This document shows, piece by piece, positions 17,048 through 26,664 of a DNA stretch of 64,000 bases. The notes under the pieces were generated by a model that had not been told where the DNA came from, did not search any database, and was given only the letters and a program-made list of their open reading frames with translations. Both the position numbers and the translations under genes were made by a program. Location of the stretch: positions 62,001 through 126,000 of the forward strand of contig JAQYWC010000043.1 of assembly GCA_030145245.1 (NCBI GenBank). Reading direction: 5' to 3'. The stretch comes from Desulfobacterium sp. Lineage in GTDB: Bacteria; Desulfobacterota; Desulfobacteria; Desulfobacterales; Desulfobacteraceae. Within the stretch, counting starts at the first letter, position 1, and each line of letters opens with the position of its first letter.

Positions 17048-18739
17048 TCAGGCAAAGAGCCTCCGGGTCAGGCGTTTCTCCCCGAGCATCATGGGCAAAA
17101 TGGCCGTGACTGTGCACAGGCCCCCTGCCAGAACAAAGGAGAAAACGCACCAGAACCGATCGGTAACCCCGAGGCTCCGTTCCTGGAACCGGGCCATGAA
17201 GATTGAGTAAACCGGCCCTGCCTCGATCATGATGACGCAGGCGATAAAAAAAGCGCTGAGGACCATAAAGATAAGCCCCCCGTAGCTCGTGAGGGTCTGG
17301 GCCGGATTTTCCGATTTAAAATCAGCATAGGCCGCCCCGGTCCCGATGCCAAGGCTCACCACCCCGGGCACCATAAAACAGACGTTGACAATGGAGAGCA
17401 CCATCATGAACGGCCCCACCTGAAGAAGGATGTTGGTGCTGACAATGAGCACCAGGGTCAGCACCAGGAGAGGCACAAGGTAAAGAAAAAATTTAACCCA
17501 GAGAAACTGCCTGAGCCGAACCGGGCTCGACCGAACGATCCAGAAGGCCTCCCCCTCGATGCTGACCCCGGGAAAGACAAATCTGCCGGCAACGGCCGTC
17601 AGCACAAACAGGGCAAGGCCCATGTTGAGGAAAGCCAGCACATTCTGGAGATAGATGGTCTTGACCGGGGTCCGGTCAAAGGGAATCACCTTAAAGTTGT
17701 AAATATAGATCCCGATCAAAGCCGTGATCAAAAACAGCTGGGACCACTGGGTCTGGTCCCGGAAAAAGGTCTTGACCTCCTTAACGGCCAGGGCCCGCAC
17801 CGGGCCGGGCAGAAAAGAGAGCCAGAAGAACTCCAGCCGCCGCCGGGTAAATAGCCTGGCCGGCGCCCTCCTCGCCCTGGAGACCCCCTTGAAGTAGATG
17901 GCATCGGCAACCAGGATCATGACAAATCCCAGGACCGCGGCAAAGCTTGCCAAAAGCCCCAAATGAAAGCAGGCACCCCCCATGCGCCCGTCCAGGGCCG
18001 CCACCAAAGCATCATAGGCCCAGGTGCTTGGCAGAAAAGGTGATGAAGGCGACTGCATGGACTTGAGGTAAAAAAGGGTGGCGGTGAACACCTCGGGATC
18101 CACCAGCCGTTCAGGCCGGATCACCCGGATCCCCACATAGAATGCGATAAAAAGCGATAGCCCTACAAAGACGAAGATGGTTCGAATGCGGCTTGCCGGA
18201 ACCACGATCACGGCAACCATGATCACCACAGCGCTTATGGCGCAGGCCGTGACCCCAAGGAGCACCAGCACAGCCGCAACGGTCCCATAATAGAACCAGG
18301 GCCCCCGGAAGATCAACCCATAGGCCGCAAACATGGGAAGGGCAAAAACAATCACCATCCACGAGCTGTCCACAGCGCTTTCGATCCACCGTGCCACAAA
18401 GATCTTGTATGCCGGAACAGGCATGGCATGGACCAGTAGCAGATCCTTTGAGAGATAAAGCTTGGAAAGGGTGACAAGGATACCGGAGAAGACAAGCAAA
18501 GAAAGAAGGGTAACCACCACCACGGACATCAGCTTAAAGGCAAGGATCTCCCCCAGCTCCTGGATATTAGCGAAATAGGCGAGCACCCTGTGGGAGCCCC
18601 AGAAGATCCCAAGCCAGAAGACAATGCCCAGAACAACGAGAAAAACATGACCGGACCGTTGCCGTATCGTCCTGCCCAGTGGTCCCCGGTTCCTGAACGA
18701 CAGGAGCCTCGGCCGCATCAGGGTGATAATCTCATCCAT
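17048..18739 (-). CDS. ABC-2 type exporter permease
   Basis: A predicted 563-residue polytopic inner-membrane protein with about twelve hydrophobic helices, for example VVVVTLLSLLVFSGILVTL, VLVLLGVTACAISAVVIMVA and LFVLTAVAGRFVFPG. Soluble loops contain LARRAP-type basic stretches. It resembles the permease partner of two-component ABC exporters. I chose the ATG at 18739 because AGGGGAG lies 8 bases upstream; an ATG at 18766 lacks a site. No ATPase gene is adjacent. The nearest one, on the same strand with a transglutaminase-like gene, is at 31637-33864. Such permease, ATPase and transglutaminase genes are often neighbours, so these may be a separated set; this is inference. Confidence 0.75.
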   Translation of the reverse strand: MDEIITLMRPRLLSFRNRGPLGRTIRQRSGHVFLVVLGIVFWLGIFWGSHRVLAYFANIQELGEILAFKLMSVVVVTLLSLLVFSGILVTLSKLYLSKDLLLVHAMPVPAYKIFVARWIESAVDSSWMVIVFALPMFAAYGLIFRGPWFYYGTVAAVLVLLGVTACAISAVVIMVAVIVVPASRIRTIFVFVGLSLFIAFYVGIRVIRPERLVDPEVFTATLFYLKSMQSPSSPFLPSTWAYDALVAALDGRMGGACFHLGLLASFAAVLGFVMILVADAIYFKGVSRARRAPARLFTRRRLEFFWLSFLPGPVRALAVKEVKTFFRDQTQWSQLFLITALIGIYIYNFKVIPFDRTPVKTIYLQNVLAFLNMGLALFVLTAVAGRFVFPGVSIEGEAFWIVRSSPVRLRQFLWVKFFLYLVPLLVLTLVLIVSTNILLQVGPFMMVLSIVNVCFMVPGVVSLGIGTGAAYADFKSENPAQTLTSYGGLIFMVLSAFFIACVIMIEAGPVYSIFMARFQERSLGVTDRFWCVFSFVLAGGLCTVTAILPMMLGEKRLTRRLFA

Positions 18740-19063
18740 TGGCGATTCTCCCCTTTTAAGCCTCATTTCACAGGATAACCAGAACAGACCGCATGAGATT
18801 GAGGGTAATCCTGTTTTTATAGAAGAGCTCCATACTTGAAACCAGACCCATTATCAGGAAACAGCCCCTTCAGCAAAATTCACTGTTGCCCACTGCATAG
18901 CTTAAGACACTCTATCACATGCAGGATATAAGTTCCACCGCCGGAAAGACCTCTGTCTGACATGTCAAATTCAGGAGCAGGAAACCGGCTATGAAGATAA
19001 TGCTTCCCCTGCGCCTGCGAAAAACGGTTTTGCCGAACACCCAGATACCGTATCCGGCTACAT
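18740..19063. other. Intergenic region without a supported gene
   Basis: About 324 bases between the ABC permease and the REC/zinc-ribbon gene. It has a 66-codon plus-strand open stretch ending at 19103, but that lacks a start codon and ribosome site, and I do not count it as a gene. No repeats or strong hairpins were seen. Confidence 0.4.
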
Positions 19064-19666
19064 TCACGAAGCCTTAACCGAAAGGGAAGAACCGCAGTTA
19101 TAACAAAAATTTGATTGCTCCATGGCTTTAATCCCGCAGTGGGGACAGAATGCCGCTGGTCGATCTACATGGGGTTTTACCGGTGATTTCTCCCCGGATG
19201 GAGGGCTTGCCTGGGACATCGTTTTTTTGCATTCTTCTTGTTCTGCGTCAAAGTCCGCCAGGATATCCTCTTTGGTCCTATGCCTGTTTTCCATGAGATA
19301 GCAGACCTTTCTGGTAAAGGTATCATTGCTGAAAGGTTTAAGAATATACTCATTGGCGCCAATGTCAATGAGATTTAAAATCAGTTCACGGTCCGCTGTC
19401 ACCGTCACCATCATGACCATCACATCATCAAAATGATCAAATTGCCTAAGGGTTGAAAGGAATTCCAATCCGTCCATTTCAGGCATAACAACATCCAGAG
19501 TTACCAAATCATAGCTCTTTTTCTGCATCATGGTTATGCCATCCCTGCCGTCTACAGCCTGGTCGATATTGGAGAAACCGCTATTGATAAGATATCTTCG
19601 GATCATGGAGCGCATCATTCTGGAATCATCAACAATTAATATTTGAATACCATAATCAATACTCAT
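19064..19666 (-). CDS. Response regulator with C-terminal zinc ribbon
   Basis: A 200-residue protein made of a CheY-like receiver and a metal-binding tail. The receiver (about 1-125) has QILIVDDSRMM, the phospho-acceptor Asp in VTLDVVMPEMDG near residue 54, the conserved Thr/Ser region MMVTVTA and ILKPF. After a flexible, Pro-rich linker comes FCPHCGIKAMEQSNFCYNCG, a two-CxxC zinc ribbon (about 172-191). There is no DNA-binding output domain, so it probably acts through protein contacts. It is the last gene of the leftward MCP - PBP - porin - REC set and may connect it with the chemotaxis machinery or with the kinase at 23635; neither link is proven. Confidence 0.85.
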   Translation of the reverse strand: MSIDYGIQILIVDDSRMMRSMIRRYLINSGFSNIDQAVDGRDGITMMQKKSYDLVTLDVVMPEMDGLEFLSTLRQFDHFDDVMVMMVTVTADRELILNLIDIGANEYILKPFSNDTFTRKVCYLMENRHRTKEDILADFDAEQEECKKTMSQASPPSGEKSPVKPHVDRPAAFCPHCGIKAMEQSNFCYNCGSSLSVKAS

Positions 19667-19793
19667 TTACTTATTCCTCATCTAAAAACAGATTGTTTGC
19701 TGTGCTGACGAAGGGACTTCCGGCTGCCGATCCAATGGAGACAGACAGCCGAAAGAAGACTTCAAGGCACATTACTTCGCCAGGAGGCAAAGG

Positions 19794-20993
19794 CTAAAAG
19801 CTGACGGTAACCTTGGCCACGCCATAGCAAAATTCATCTTTATTGCGGATGGGGTTGTCCATTGCGTTTACCCTTGCCGTGCCGTCAACATGGTGGCCCT
19901 CAACCTTTAATACGGCATAGTCGTTGATATCAAAACGGACGGACAGGGCCAGGTCTTTTTCCCAGGCATCGCTCGCAAAGGCAAAAGTGTCGCCGCTTTT
20001 ATCTTCATCGTAAGGGTAGAGGACCGAATAGTAACCGCCCAGGGAGAATAAGTCGTTGAACCGATAGGAGGCTGACAGATAATACCCTTCGGAAGTCCCC
20101 ACGCCCTCTTTCAAGCCCATGGGCGACGTCAGGGTATATTCGATTTCAAACTGCTGGTATTCGGCGGCAACCGTCAGATTGCCCCATAGATATTCCGCGC
20201 TCACCGTATACACGAAATTGTCCGACGAGTTCTCCCCCTTTAAAGCGCCGCCGATCAATACGGGGCTGTCAACCGTGTTTGAAAAGGCGGACGCCCCCAG
20301 ACTCAACCCTTCCAAAGGCGTATTCCAGCGTATGCCGCCGGCATAGGCAATATCGCTGTCAGAAGTGCCGTCAATGAAAAACATGCCTTTGGAACGGGAA
20401 TTGAAGTATTTTTCAAACCCGTTTTCGTTATCGATGTTCATGGAGCCCGCAACCAACTGGTATTCCAGGCTGCCCAGCCTGGAAAGATCTATATTGCCGT
20501 ATACGCCAACCCCGTTTGCGGCAATAACGGAATCCCTGAGCAAATCTCCATAAATGGACTGGGGCATGACAACATTGGTTCTGAGCATGTCTATATCCCG
20601 GGTTTCATTATAAAGCCCCATGGGCAGTTTGATGCGGCCGACCCGGATACCCAGCCAGTCTTTCACGCGGTAATCCCCATAGGCCCAGTCAATGGAGATC
20701 GTATTGTTTCCCACATCCCCCAGATCCCGAGAGAAAAGCTGAATGCCTAGACGGAGGCGGTCTGTGAGGTCTTTACTGAAGTTAATTCCGATTTCATTGT
20801 ACTCAAAACTGCCCTTCTTGGAATTGTGGGTCAGGTATTCATAGTCCTCACTGACAATAAATCCCTGGGATATAAATCCGTGAATATCAACGCCTCCGGC
20901 TTCCAGGGCAAGGACGGAACCAGGGAACAGGCCTGAACTTGCCAGCACACAACATACAAAAACCATCATTATTCTATTTTTCATTTTCAGCAT
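19794..20993 (-). CDS. Outer-membrane porin-like beta-barrel protein
   Basis: A 399-residue exported protein. The N-terminus is a signal peptide (KNRIMMVFVCCVLASSGLFPG, cleavage near VLALEA). The mature part is mostly alternating beta-strand sequence such as RLRLGIQLFSRDLG and YQLVAGSMNI, and it ends in VAKVTVSF, a C-terminal aromatic residue typical of BAM-inserted barrels. It resembles porins of the phosphate-selective or general type, but no selectivity can be read. An AGGAG sequence lies directly before the ATG; the ATG three codons in is also possible. It follows a small binding-protein gene by 5 bases and is probably an entry route for that protein's ligand. Confidence 0.75.
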   Translation of the reverse strand: MLKMKNRIMMVFVCCVLASSGLFPGSVLALEAGGVDIHGFISQGFIVSEDYEYLTHNSKKGSFEYNEIGINFSKDLTDRLRLGIQLFSRDLGDVGNNTISIDWAYGDYRVKDWLGIRVGRIKLPMGLYNETRDIDMLRTNVVMPQSIYGDLLRDSVIAANGVGVYGNIDLSRLGSLEYQLVAGSMNIDNENGFEKYFNSRSKGMFFIDGTSDSDIAYAGGIRWNTPLEGLSLGASAFSNTVDSPVLIGGALKGENSSDNFVYTVSAEYLWGNLTVAAEYQQFEIEYTLTSPMGLKEGVGTSEGYYLSASYRFNDLFSLGGYYSVLYPYDEDKSGDTFAFASDAWEKDLALSVRFDINDYAVLKVEGHHVDGTARVNAMDNPIRNKDEFCYGVAKVTVSF

Positions 20994-20998
20994 TTCTC

Positions 20999-21439
20999 CT
21001 ATTTTTCACTCAATACTTTAGCACCGGTAATGTCGGTGTCCGCAGATACATATCCGATGGTTCCGGGGGTTTGTGTCACATAGGCCACAATGTCGCCTTC
21101 CGATTCAAAGGATTTCGGATTTTTGCCCTTGCCCGTAAATACTTGTTTTTTCCAATAGTTTTTGAACTGGGAACTGGTTTTCTTAACATATGCATTTAAA
21201 AAAGAATTATGGGTCTTTCCTGGACTAAGGACCACAAATTGCGCATGGTCACCGTTGGGCCAGGTCTTTTTTTTACCCAGAAAAATATTCATGACCAGAT
21301 CGTCATCAACGGTTTCAACAGGGGTGGAAGGACTTGTAATTACTTTCACAGTTCCGGCTGTGGCCTGGGAACAGAACAGTGGAATGGCCGTGAGCAGAAC
21401 CAGCCTGATCAACATTAACCTGAGTTTTTGTTTTTTCAT
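20999..21439 (-). CDS. Small periplasmic PBP-like (PstS-type) protein
   Basis: A 146-residue exported protein with a signal peptide (residues 1-28, ending SQATAG). The mature part, with VKVITSPSTPVETVDDDLVMNIFLGKKKTW and TPGTIGYVSADTDI, resembles a single lobe of phosphate-type substrate-binding proteins, about half the length of PstS. Such short PBP-like proteins occur next to porins and chemoreceptors in deltaproteobacteria. No ABC permease or ATPase is near, so it may present a ligand to the chemoreceptor rather than to a transporter; that is inference. It lies between the MCP and porin genes on one transcript. Confidence 0.75.
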   Translation of the reverse strand: MKKQKLRLMLIRLVLLTAIPLFCSQATAGTVKVITSPSTPVETVDDDLVMNIFLGKKKTWPNGDHAQFVVLSPGKTHNSFLNAYVKKTSSQFKNYWKKQVFTGKGKNPKSFESEGDIVAYVTQTPGTIGYVSADTDITGAKVLSEK

Positions 21440-21468
21440 TTTTTCTCCTTGGTCTTTAATTATAGGGA

Positions 21469-23130
21469 TTACTGAATTTTAAAACGGCCGACCACCTCAT
21501 TAAGCTGTCCGGCCACATCTTTCAAGTCCTGAGCGCTGAGTGCCACCTGTTCGCTGCTGCCTGAAATTTCAACACCGGAATGGGCCACATCAATAATGGT
21601 GGAACTCATGGTGTTGGCTGTGGATGCGGATTGATTTACGTTTTCGTTGACTTCCTGAATACCCAGGGATGCCTGGGAAATATTGGCGGTAATATCCCGG
21701 GTGGTGACCGATTGCTCTTCCACGGCCACGGCAATGGTATCGATGCTCTCATTAATGGTGGTCATTACCCCGGTGATCTTGTCTATTTCCGACACCGTAT
21801 CTGTGGCGTTTTCCTGGACCGCCAGAATCTGGGTCTTGATTGCCGAACTGGAAGTCGAGGTCTGACGGGCCAATTCCTTTATTTCATGGGCCACAACGGC
21901 AAAGCCTTTTCCGGCCTCTCCGGCCCGGGCAGCTTCAATGGTGGCATTAAGGGCCAACAGATTGATCTGATCTGAAATATCGGTGATGGTTTCGGTCACC
22001 ATGCTCACGGATTGGACGGATGCAAACAATTCCTTCATTTTCTCGGATGCATGCCTGGCCTGATCAACGGCTGTATTGGAAATGTTTTTGACCTGGCTGG
22101 TATTACCGGCAATATCCTTAATGGTGGCGTTCATCTCTTCTGCGGCGGAAGCGACCATGGCCGTATTGGTGTTGGTTTCTTCCATGGATACAGCCGCACC
22201 GGTAAGTGTCTCGTTCATCTGTTGAGAGGATGAAGATACCGTTTCGGATTTGCCTGAAAGGTCTATCGCTTCCCGGGTCATGTGCTCGGCCAATCCGACC
22301 AGGTTATCCGACGCCTTATTCAGGAATTCAGCATTCCGGGCAAATTCCTTGATTATGGACTGAAGGTTTTCAACAAAAACGTTAAACCATTTTGCCACAT
22401 CGCCCATTTCGTCATTGCCGGTGATTTCTATGCGCCGGGTTAAATCGCCTTCCCCTTCGGCAATATCCCTGAGCATGGTCACTGTATTCCGGATTGGGCG
22501 GTTAATGGATCGCTTGATGATAATCCATACACACCCCATGGAAATGGTAACCGCACCGAGGAAAAGCCAGATATTCATCATTCGCTGCCCCTTGGACGCT
22601 TCCGATATCCGGGTCAGATTTGATTTCAGTTTTTTGGACAAGTCAATTTTATACTGGGTCAGCCGCTCTTTAATTTCGCCGGACTGTCCAGCCAGGGCAG
22701 CCATTTGGGCATCATCCATTTCTGCATCCCCCCGGCTGATGGCCCCGTAGTATTCCTGCGCCGTCCGGGTGAATTCCCTCAATAGCTCCAGGGTCTTTTC
22801 CATATCCGTCTTTTGACTGGATTCAATTGCCGGCATTTTGATAATGGCCTCCAGGCTGACACGGATTTCGTCCGATTTTTCCAAGGTCATGGCGAAAATG
22901 GAGGCCTCCCCCATTAAAACGGCATCCGTATATCCTTTCATCTGTTTTTCAAATGCAGTCTGGGCTGAATTGGCATGCATGGTTGCAGGAAACAATTCGT
23001 CTGAGGTCACCTGAACCTGGGTCTCGGTCTTCAGCCCAAGGTAGAATCCTGCAACCATGGAAACAAGATACCCCATAATCAGGATTCCAAGACAGAACCA
23101 GACTTTATTCGCAATACTCAATGATTTCAT
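21469..23130 (-). CDS. Methyl-accepting chemotaxis protein
   Basis: A 553-residue transmembrane chemoreceptor. The first helix is at about 8-32, followed by a helical periplasmic sensor of roughly 150 residues (four-helix-bundle type, with DTEKS-rich helices). The second helix is at about 185-207, then a HAMP domain (about 207-260, [23 protein letters not shown]). The long coiled-coil signalling domain has the hairpin tip [20 protein letters not shown] near residue 400. There is no obvious C-terminal CheR pentapeptide. It heads the leftward set MCP - PBP - porin - REC and may take its signal from the adjacent PBP protein. GAGGAAC lies 9 bases before the ATG. Confidence 0.92.
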   Translation of the reverse strand: MKSLSIANKVWFCLGILIMGYLVSMVAGFYLGLKTETQVQVTSDELFPATMHANSAQTAFEKQMKGYTDAVLMGEASIFAMTLEKSDEIRVSLEAIIKMPAIESSQKTDMEKTLELLREFTRTAQEYYGAISRGDAEMDDAQMAALAGQSGEIKERLTQYKIDLSKKLKSNLTRISEASKGQRMMNIWLFLGAVTISMGCVWIIIKRSINRPIRNTVTMLRDIAEGEGDLTRRIEITGNDEMGDVAKWFNVFVENLQSIIKEFARNAEFLNKASDNLVGLAEHMTREAIDLSGKSETVSSSSQQMNETLTGAAVSMEETNTNTAMVASAAEEMNATIKDIAGNTSQVKNISNTAVDQARHASEKMKELFASVQSVSMVTETITDISDQINLLALNATIEAARAGEAGKGFAVVAHEIKELARQTSTSSSAIKTQILAVQENATDTVSEIDKITGVMTTINESIDTIAVAVEEQSVTTRDITANISQASLGIQEVNENVNQSASTANTMSSTIIDVAHSGVEISGSSEQVALSAQDLKDVAGQLNEVVGRFKIQ

Positions 23131-23634
23131 CTTTAAAAGTTCCTCTAATTCATGTTTGACTCATTATTTGTTTTGCGTTTGTTTTTTTTTGTCAGGAGCT
23201 AAGAGCAAGGATGATGCCACCTGTCTTCAATCCCCATGCCTCCTTTGCCGATTCCAAGGATCGGTTTCCTTTTTTCTTTAGGAATACAGGATAGGTAAGA
23301 TGTTTAAATTATAGAGATATGTAAGTATGTCGAAAATGCTGAAAAGCAAGTGCAGAAATTGTAGGTAGGGAAATAAAACAAGGCCTCCGGCGGCCCCATG
23401 AAAGGCGAACTGACGAAGGAAACCAATGGCTTTTCGTCCTGTTGTCCTGGAATTGAGGACAATATCCATGTCTGTTTTCGCCAGTTGTCCTGAAAAACAA
23501 GAATCGTCCTGAAAATTGTGATCCATGGGCACAACTTAAAATTTGATTCTCTGGAAATTATCCTGTAGAGTCAGCGGCTATATTATTTTTTAATTAAGAT
23601 TACCAATTCTGAGAAACATTACCGAGGCTGACGT
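23131..23634. promoter_or_regulatory. Divergent control region with repeated GTCCTG sites
   Basis: This 504-base region separates the MCP operon from the hybrid kinase gene. It holds no supported gene. GTCCTG occurs at 23436, 23444, 23487 and 23506, and TTGTCCT and AGGACAA form a perfect 7-base inverted repeat around a 7-base spacer (23442-23462). This is consistent with binding sites for a response regulator. No convincing sigma-54 promoter was found here. Confidence 0.35.
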
Positions 23635-26600
23635 ATGATTGATTACCTTGTGCGTATAAAAGGATTGGAAGATAACCTTACGGTTATTTTGTCCCTGTCA
23701 CTGCTGTATCACATTTTTTATCCTTCGCTCAGGCGACTCAGCCAGGCAATGCGCCACCTGGTGCTCGGATTTTTATTCGGGCTCATGGCCCTTTTAGGCA
23801 TGGTGCTCTGTGTTGAAATAGAACCGGGTGTAATTATGGACACCCGGTTGGTCCTTGTTCCCATGGCAGCGGTCTGGGGCGGTTTCCTGGCGGCCATACC
23901 ATCCGTACTGATTACCTGCCTGTATCGGATCTGGCTGGGCGGGGCCGGAACCCTTCCCGGAGTGGGCGCGGTTCTCACCGGCGCTATTATAGGGCTGGTG
24001 GCCCATTACCGGCCCAATAAAAATCTGAACGATATCCGGTACTACCATATCCTGGCTTTTGGCACGGTGTTGAGCCTGAATGCCCTGGCTTGGGTTACAG
24101 CCCTTCCCAATGAATATTGGACCCCTTCTTTTTATACGATTTGTTTCATGATTCTGATTTTTTTCCCGTTTTCAAGCTGGCTGCTGGCCGGTTTTATTCT
24201 TGTTGAAAAAAAACGGGTAATAGGAGAGTTGATTCTAAAGGAGGGAGAAGAAAACTACTGGAGCCTGATGGATGATATGCCCGACCTCAGGTATAGATCC
24301 GATCTTAAGGGGAAAGTCCTTTTTGTATCAAAGGCCGCCCTGCCTTTGTTCGGATACAGCCAGGAAGAGGGCATCGGCATGACAACAGCCTCTTTTTACG
24401 AGAATCCGGAGGATAGGGAGCGGTTCATTGCCGAACTTAAGCATAAAGGAAAAATATCGGATTTTCAAACCCGGCTTCGCCACCGCAACGGATCCATATG
24501 GTGGTCTTCAACCAATGCCCGGTTGTCTAAAGATTCCCAGGGCAACGTTCTCGGCATAGAGGGCATCATCAAGAATATCACCCACAGGAAATATCAGGAT
24601 GATCTTACGGCCGCCCAGTTGAGACTTGTAGACTATACTGCCAGCCACTCGGTGCCACAGCTTTTACAAAAAATCATTGACGAGGCCGAGGCTTTGACCC
24701 ACAGCAGAATCGGTTTTTTTCATTTTTTAGATCAAGGGCAGGGCATTATATCCAGACAGGGCTGGTCAACAAATACCCGGCACCTGTACGAATCTGAAAT
24801 CGTCCAGGCCCATTTCCCCATATCCGACCAGGGCATTTGGACTGAGTGCATTAAGGGTTGCCGGCCAGTGATTCAAAATAATGACCTGGGATCAATCCCT
24901 GAATCAGTGCCCCCCCCTGGCCATCCCCCATTGGTCCGTTTCTTGCTCATGCCTATCGTTCGGAATGGAAAAGTTGAAGCGATCCTGGGGCTTGGAAACA
25001 AAAGATTTGACTATGATGAAATGGATGTGGACCATGTCGGTCAACTTGCCAGGTTTGCTTGGGAAACAGTGGACCGCAAACGCGCAGAAGAGACGCTTAT
25101 GGAAAGAGAAACCATATTGAGAGCAGTGTTTGACCAGACCTATCAGCTCATGGGGTTGTTTTCCACTGACGGAAAATTTCTGGCCGTGAACCGGGCATCC
25201 ATTGAATTTGCCGAGGTGGACGAGTCTTTTCTGATCGGAAAAATCATGTGGGAAACCCTTTGGTGGAAAAACGCCCCAGAAAAAAAAGACCGCGCTAAAA
25301 ATATGTTTTTAAAGTCAGTGGCCGGTGAGTTCCTCCGGTTTGAGACGACAACTCTGACCAAAGACGGAGTCCCCAGAACCATTGATAGCTCTCTGCGTCC
25401 AATTTTCAATGATGAGGGCGAAGTCATTTTCATCTGTGCCGAAGGCCGGGATATCACAGATAAAAAAGCCGCTAAAAAAGAGAAAAAGAAACTGGAAGCC
25501 CAGCTGTTGCAAGCCCAGAAACTGGAAGCCATCGGTACACTTGCAGGAGGTGTGGCACACGATTTCAACAATATCCTGGGGGGCATCATTGGTCTTGCCG
25601 AACTTGCCCAGGAAGACGTGAGCCAGGCAGACCCTTTAAAATATTATATCGACCATATTGCCCTGTCCGGCTACAGGGCCAAGGATCTTGTCGAGCAGAT
25701 ATTATTGTTCAGCCGGCAAAAAGACCAAGAAATGCAGCCTGTTGACGTTACGCTCATGGCCAAGGAAGTGGTCCGCCTGCTTCGGTCCACCGTGCCCAGA
25801 GCCATTGAGATAAAAACCCGGTTCCAGCCTGAAAAAGCGCTGGTCATATCAAGCCCTGCCCAGATCCACCAGATACTCATGAATCTGTGCTCCAATGCAG
25901 TTCATGCCATGTCCCCCCGGGGCGGGAGACTGTTAATATCCATGGAAGAGGCTGCCCTTGACCGGAATGACCTTCCCACCTTACCCGGTATGACCCCAGG
26001 TTCATTCCTGATACTTAAAGTGTGTGATTCAGGCCATGGGATTCCCCCCGATATCCTGGACAAGGTGTTTGATCCTTTCTTTTCAACCAAGGCCAGGGGA
26101 GAGGGCACCGGCCTGGGGCTGGCAGTAGTTCACGGAATTGTTAAAAAACACGGAGGAGGTATTCTTGTGGACAGCAAACCCGGAGAGGGCACCCGGGTCT
26201 CAATTTACCTGCCCAGGGCCAAGGATGAAGTCGCCCGAAATCTGTCGGTGGATATGGACATCTACGGTGGGAATGAGCATATACTTTTAGTGGATGACGA
26301 GCCCCTGATCATTGAATCCATATCAAGGATGCTCAAACGTCTTGGATACCGGGTAACAGCCGTATCGGACAGCCGGAAAGCCTGGCATCTGTTTTCCGAA
26401 AATTCAGATCGGTTCGACCTGGTGGTGACGGATAATCGAATGCCCCACATGGGGGGGATTTCACTTTCCGAAAAAATGTTTGGCCTGAATCCCCAGACCC
26501 ATATCATTCTGTGTACAGGATTCGGAGACCAGCTGACAATAAAATTGGCTCGTCAAATAGGAATAAAAGCCATTGTTTTTAAACCCGTTATAAAGGCCAA

Positions 26601-26664
26601 AATAGCTTCGGAAATTCGCCGAATTATGGATACTCCTGGGTATAAAGGAATTAAAAATGGCTAA
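23635..26664 (+). CDS. Hybrid sensor histidine kinase (5TM-LYT, PAS, GAF, PAS, HK, REC)
   Basis: A 1009-residue hybrid kinase. Residues 1-200 are a 5TM-5TMR_LYT sensor ([15 protein letters not shown] and [15 protein letters not shown]), a membrane module also found in LytS. PAS (about 205-322), GAF (about 335-482, [12 protein letters not shown]) and a second PAS (about 492-615) follow. The H-box is [15 protein letters not shown] with the His near 641. The ATPase part has [17 protein letters not shown] and [11 protein letters not shown]-terminal receiver has [10 protein letters not shown] and its Asp in [12 protein letters not shown] near 932. Its end overlaps the sigma-54 response regulator by 8 bases, so they form a cognate pair. 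It is divergent from the MCP operon. Confidence 0.9.
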   Translation: MIDYLVRIKGLEDNLTVILSLSLLYHIFYPSLRRLSQAMRHLVLGFLFGLMALLGMVLCVEIEPGVIMDTRLVLVPMAAVWGGFLAAIPSVLITCLYRIWLGGAGTLPGVGAVLTGAIIGLVAHYRPNKNLNDIRYYHILAFGTVLSLNALAWVTALPNEYWTPSFYTICFMILIFFPFSSWLLAGFILVEKKRVIGELILKEGEENYWSLMDDMPDLRYRSDLKGKVLFVSKAALPLFGYSQEEGIGMTTASFYENPEDRERFIAELKHKGKISDFQTRLRHRNGSIWWSSTNARLSKDSQGNVLGIEGIIKNITHRKYQDDLTAAQLRLVDYTASHSVPQLLQKIIDEAEALTHSRIGFFHFLDQGQGIISRQGWSTNTRHLYESEIVQAHFPISDQGIWTECIKGCRPVIQNNDLGSIPESVPPPGHPPLVRFLLMPIVRNGKVEAILGLGNKRFDYDEMDVDHVGQLARFAWETVDRKRAEETLMERETILRAVFDQTYQLMGLFSTDGKFLAVNRASIEFAEVDESFLIGKIMWETLWWKNAPEKKDRAKNMFLKSVAGEFLRFETTTLTKDGVPRTIDSSLRPIFNDEGEVIFICAEGRDITDKKAAKKEKKKLEAQLLQAQKLEAIGTLAGGVAHDFNNILGGIIGLAELAQEDVSQADPLKYYIDHIALSGYRAKDLVEQILLFSRQKDQEMQPVDVTLMAKEVVRLLRSTVPRAIEIKTRFQPEKALVISSPAQIHQILMNLCSNAVHAMSPRGGRLLISMEEAALDRNDLPTLPGMTPGSFLILKVCDSGHGIPPDILDKVFDPFFSTKARGEGTGLGLAVVHGIVKKHGGGILVDSKPGEGTRVSIYLPRAKDEVARNLSVDMDIYGGNEHILLVDDEPLIIESISRMLKRLGYRVTAVSDSRKAWHLFSENSDRFDLVVTDNRMPHMGGISLSEKMFGLNPQTHIILCTGFGDQLTIKLARQIGIKAIVFKPVIKAKIASEIRRIMDTPGYKGIKNG

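Noticed and set aside
18906-19103. A 66-codon open stretch on the plus strand with a CLTCQ-like motif, overlapping the end of the REC/zinc-ribbon gene
   Set aside because: It has no start codon or ribosome site. Its length is compatible with chance.
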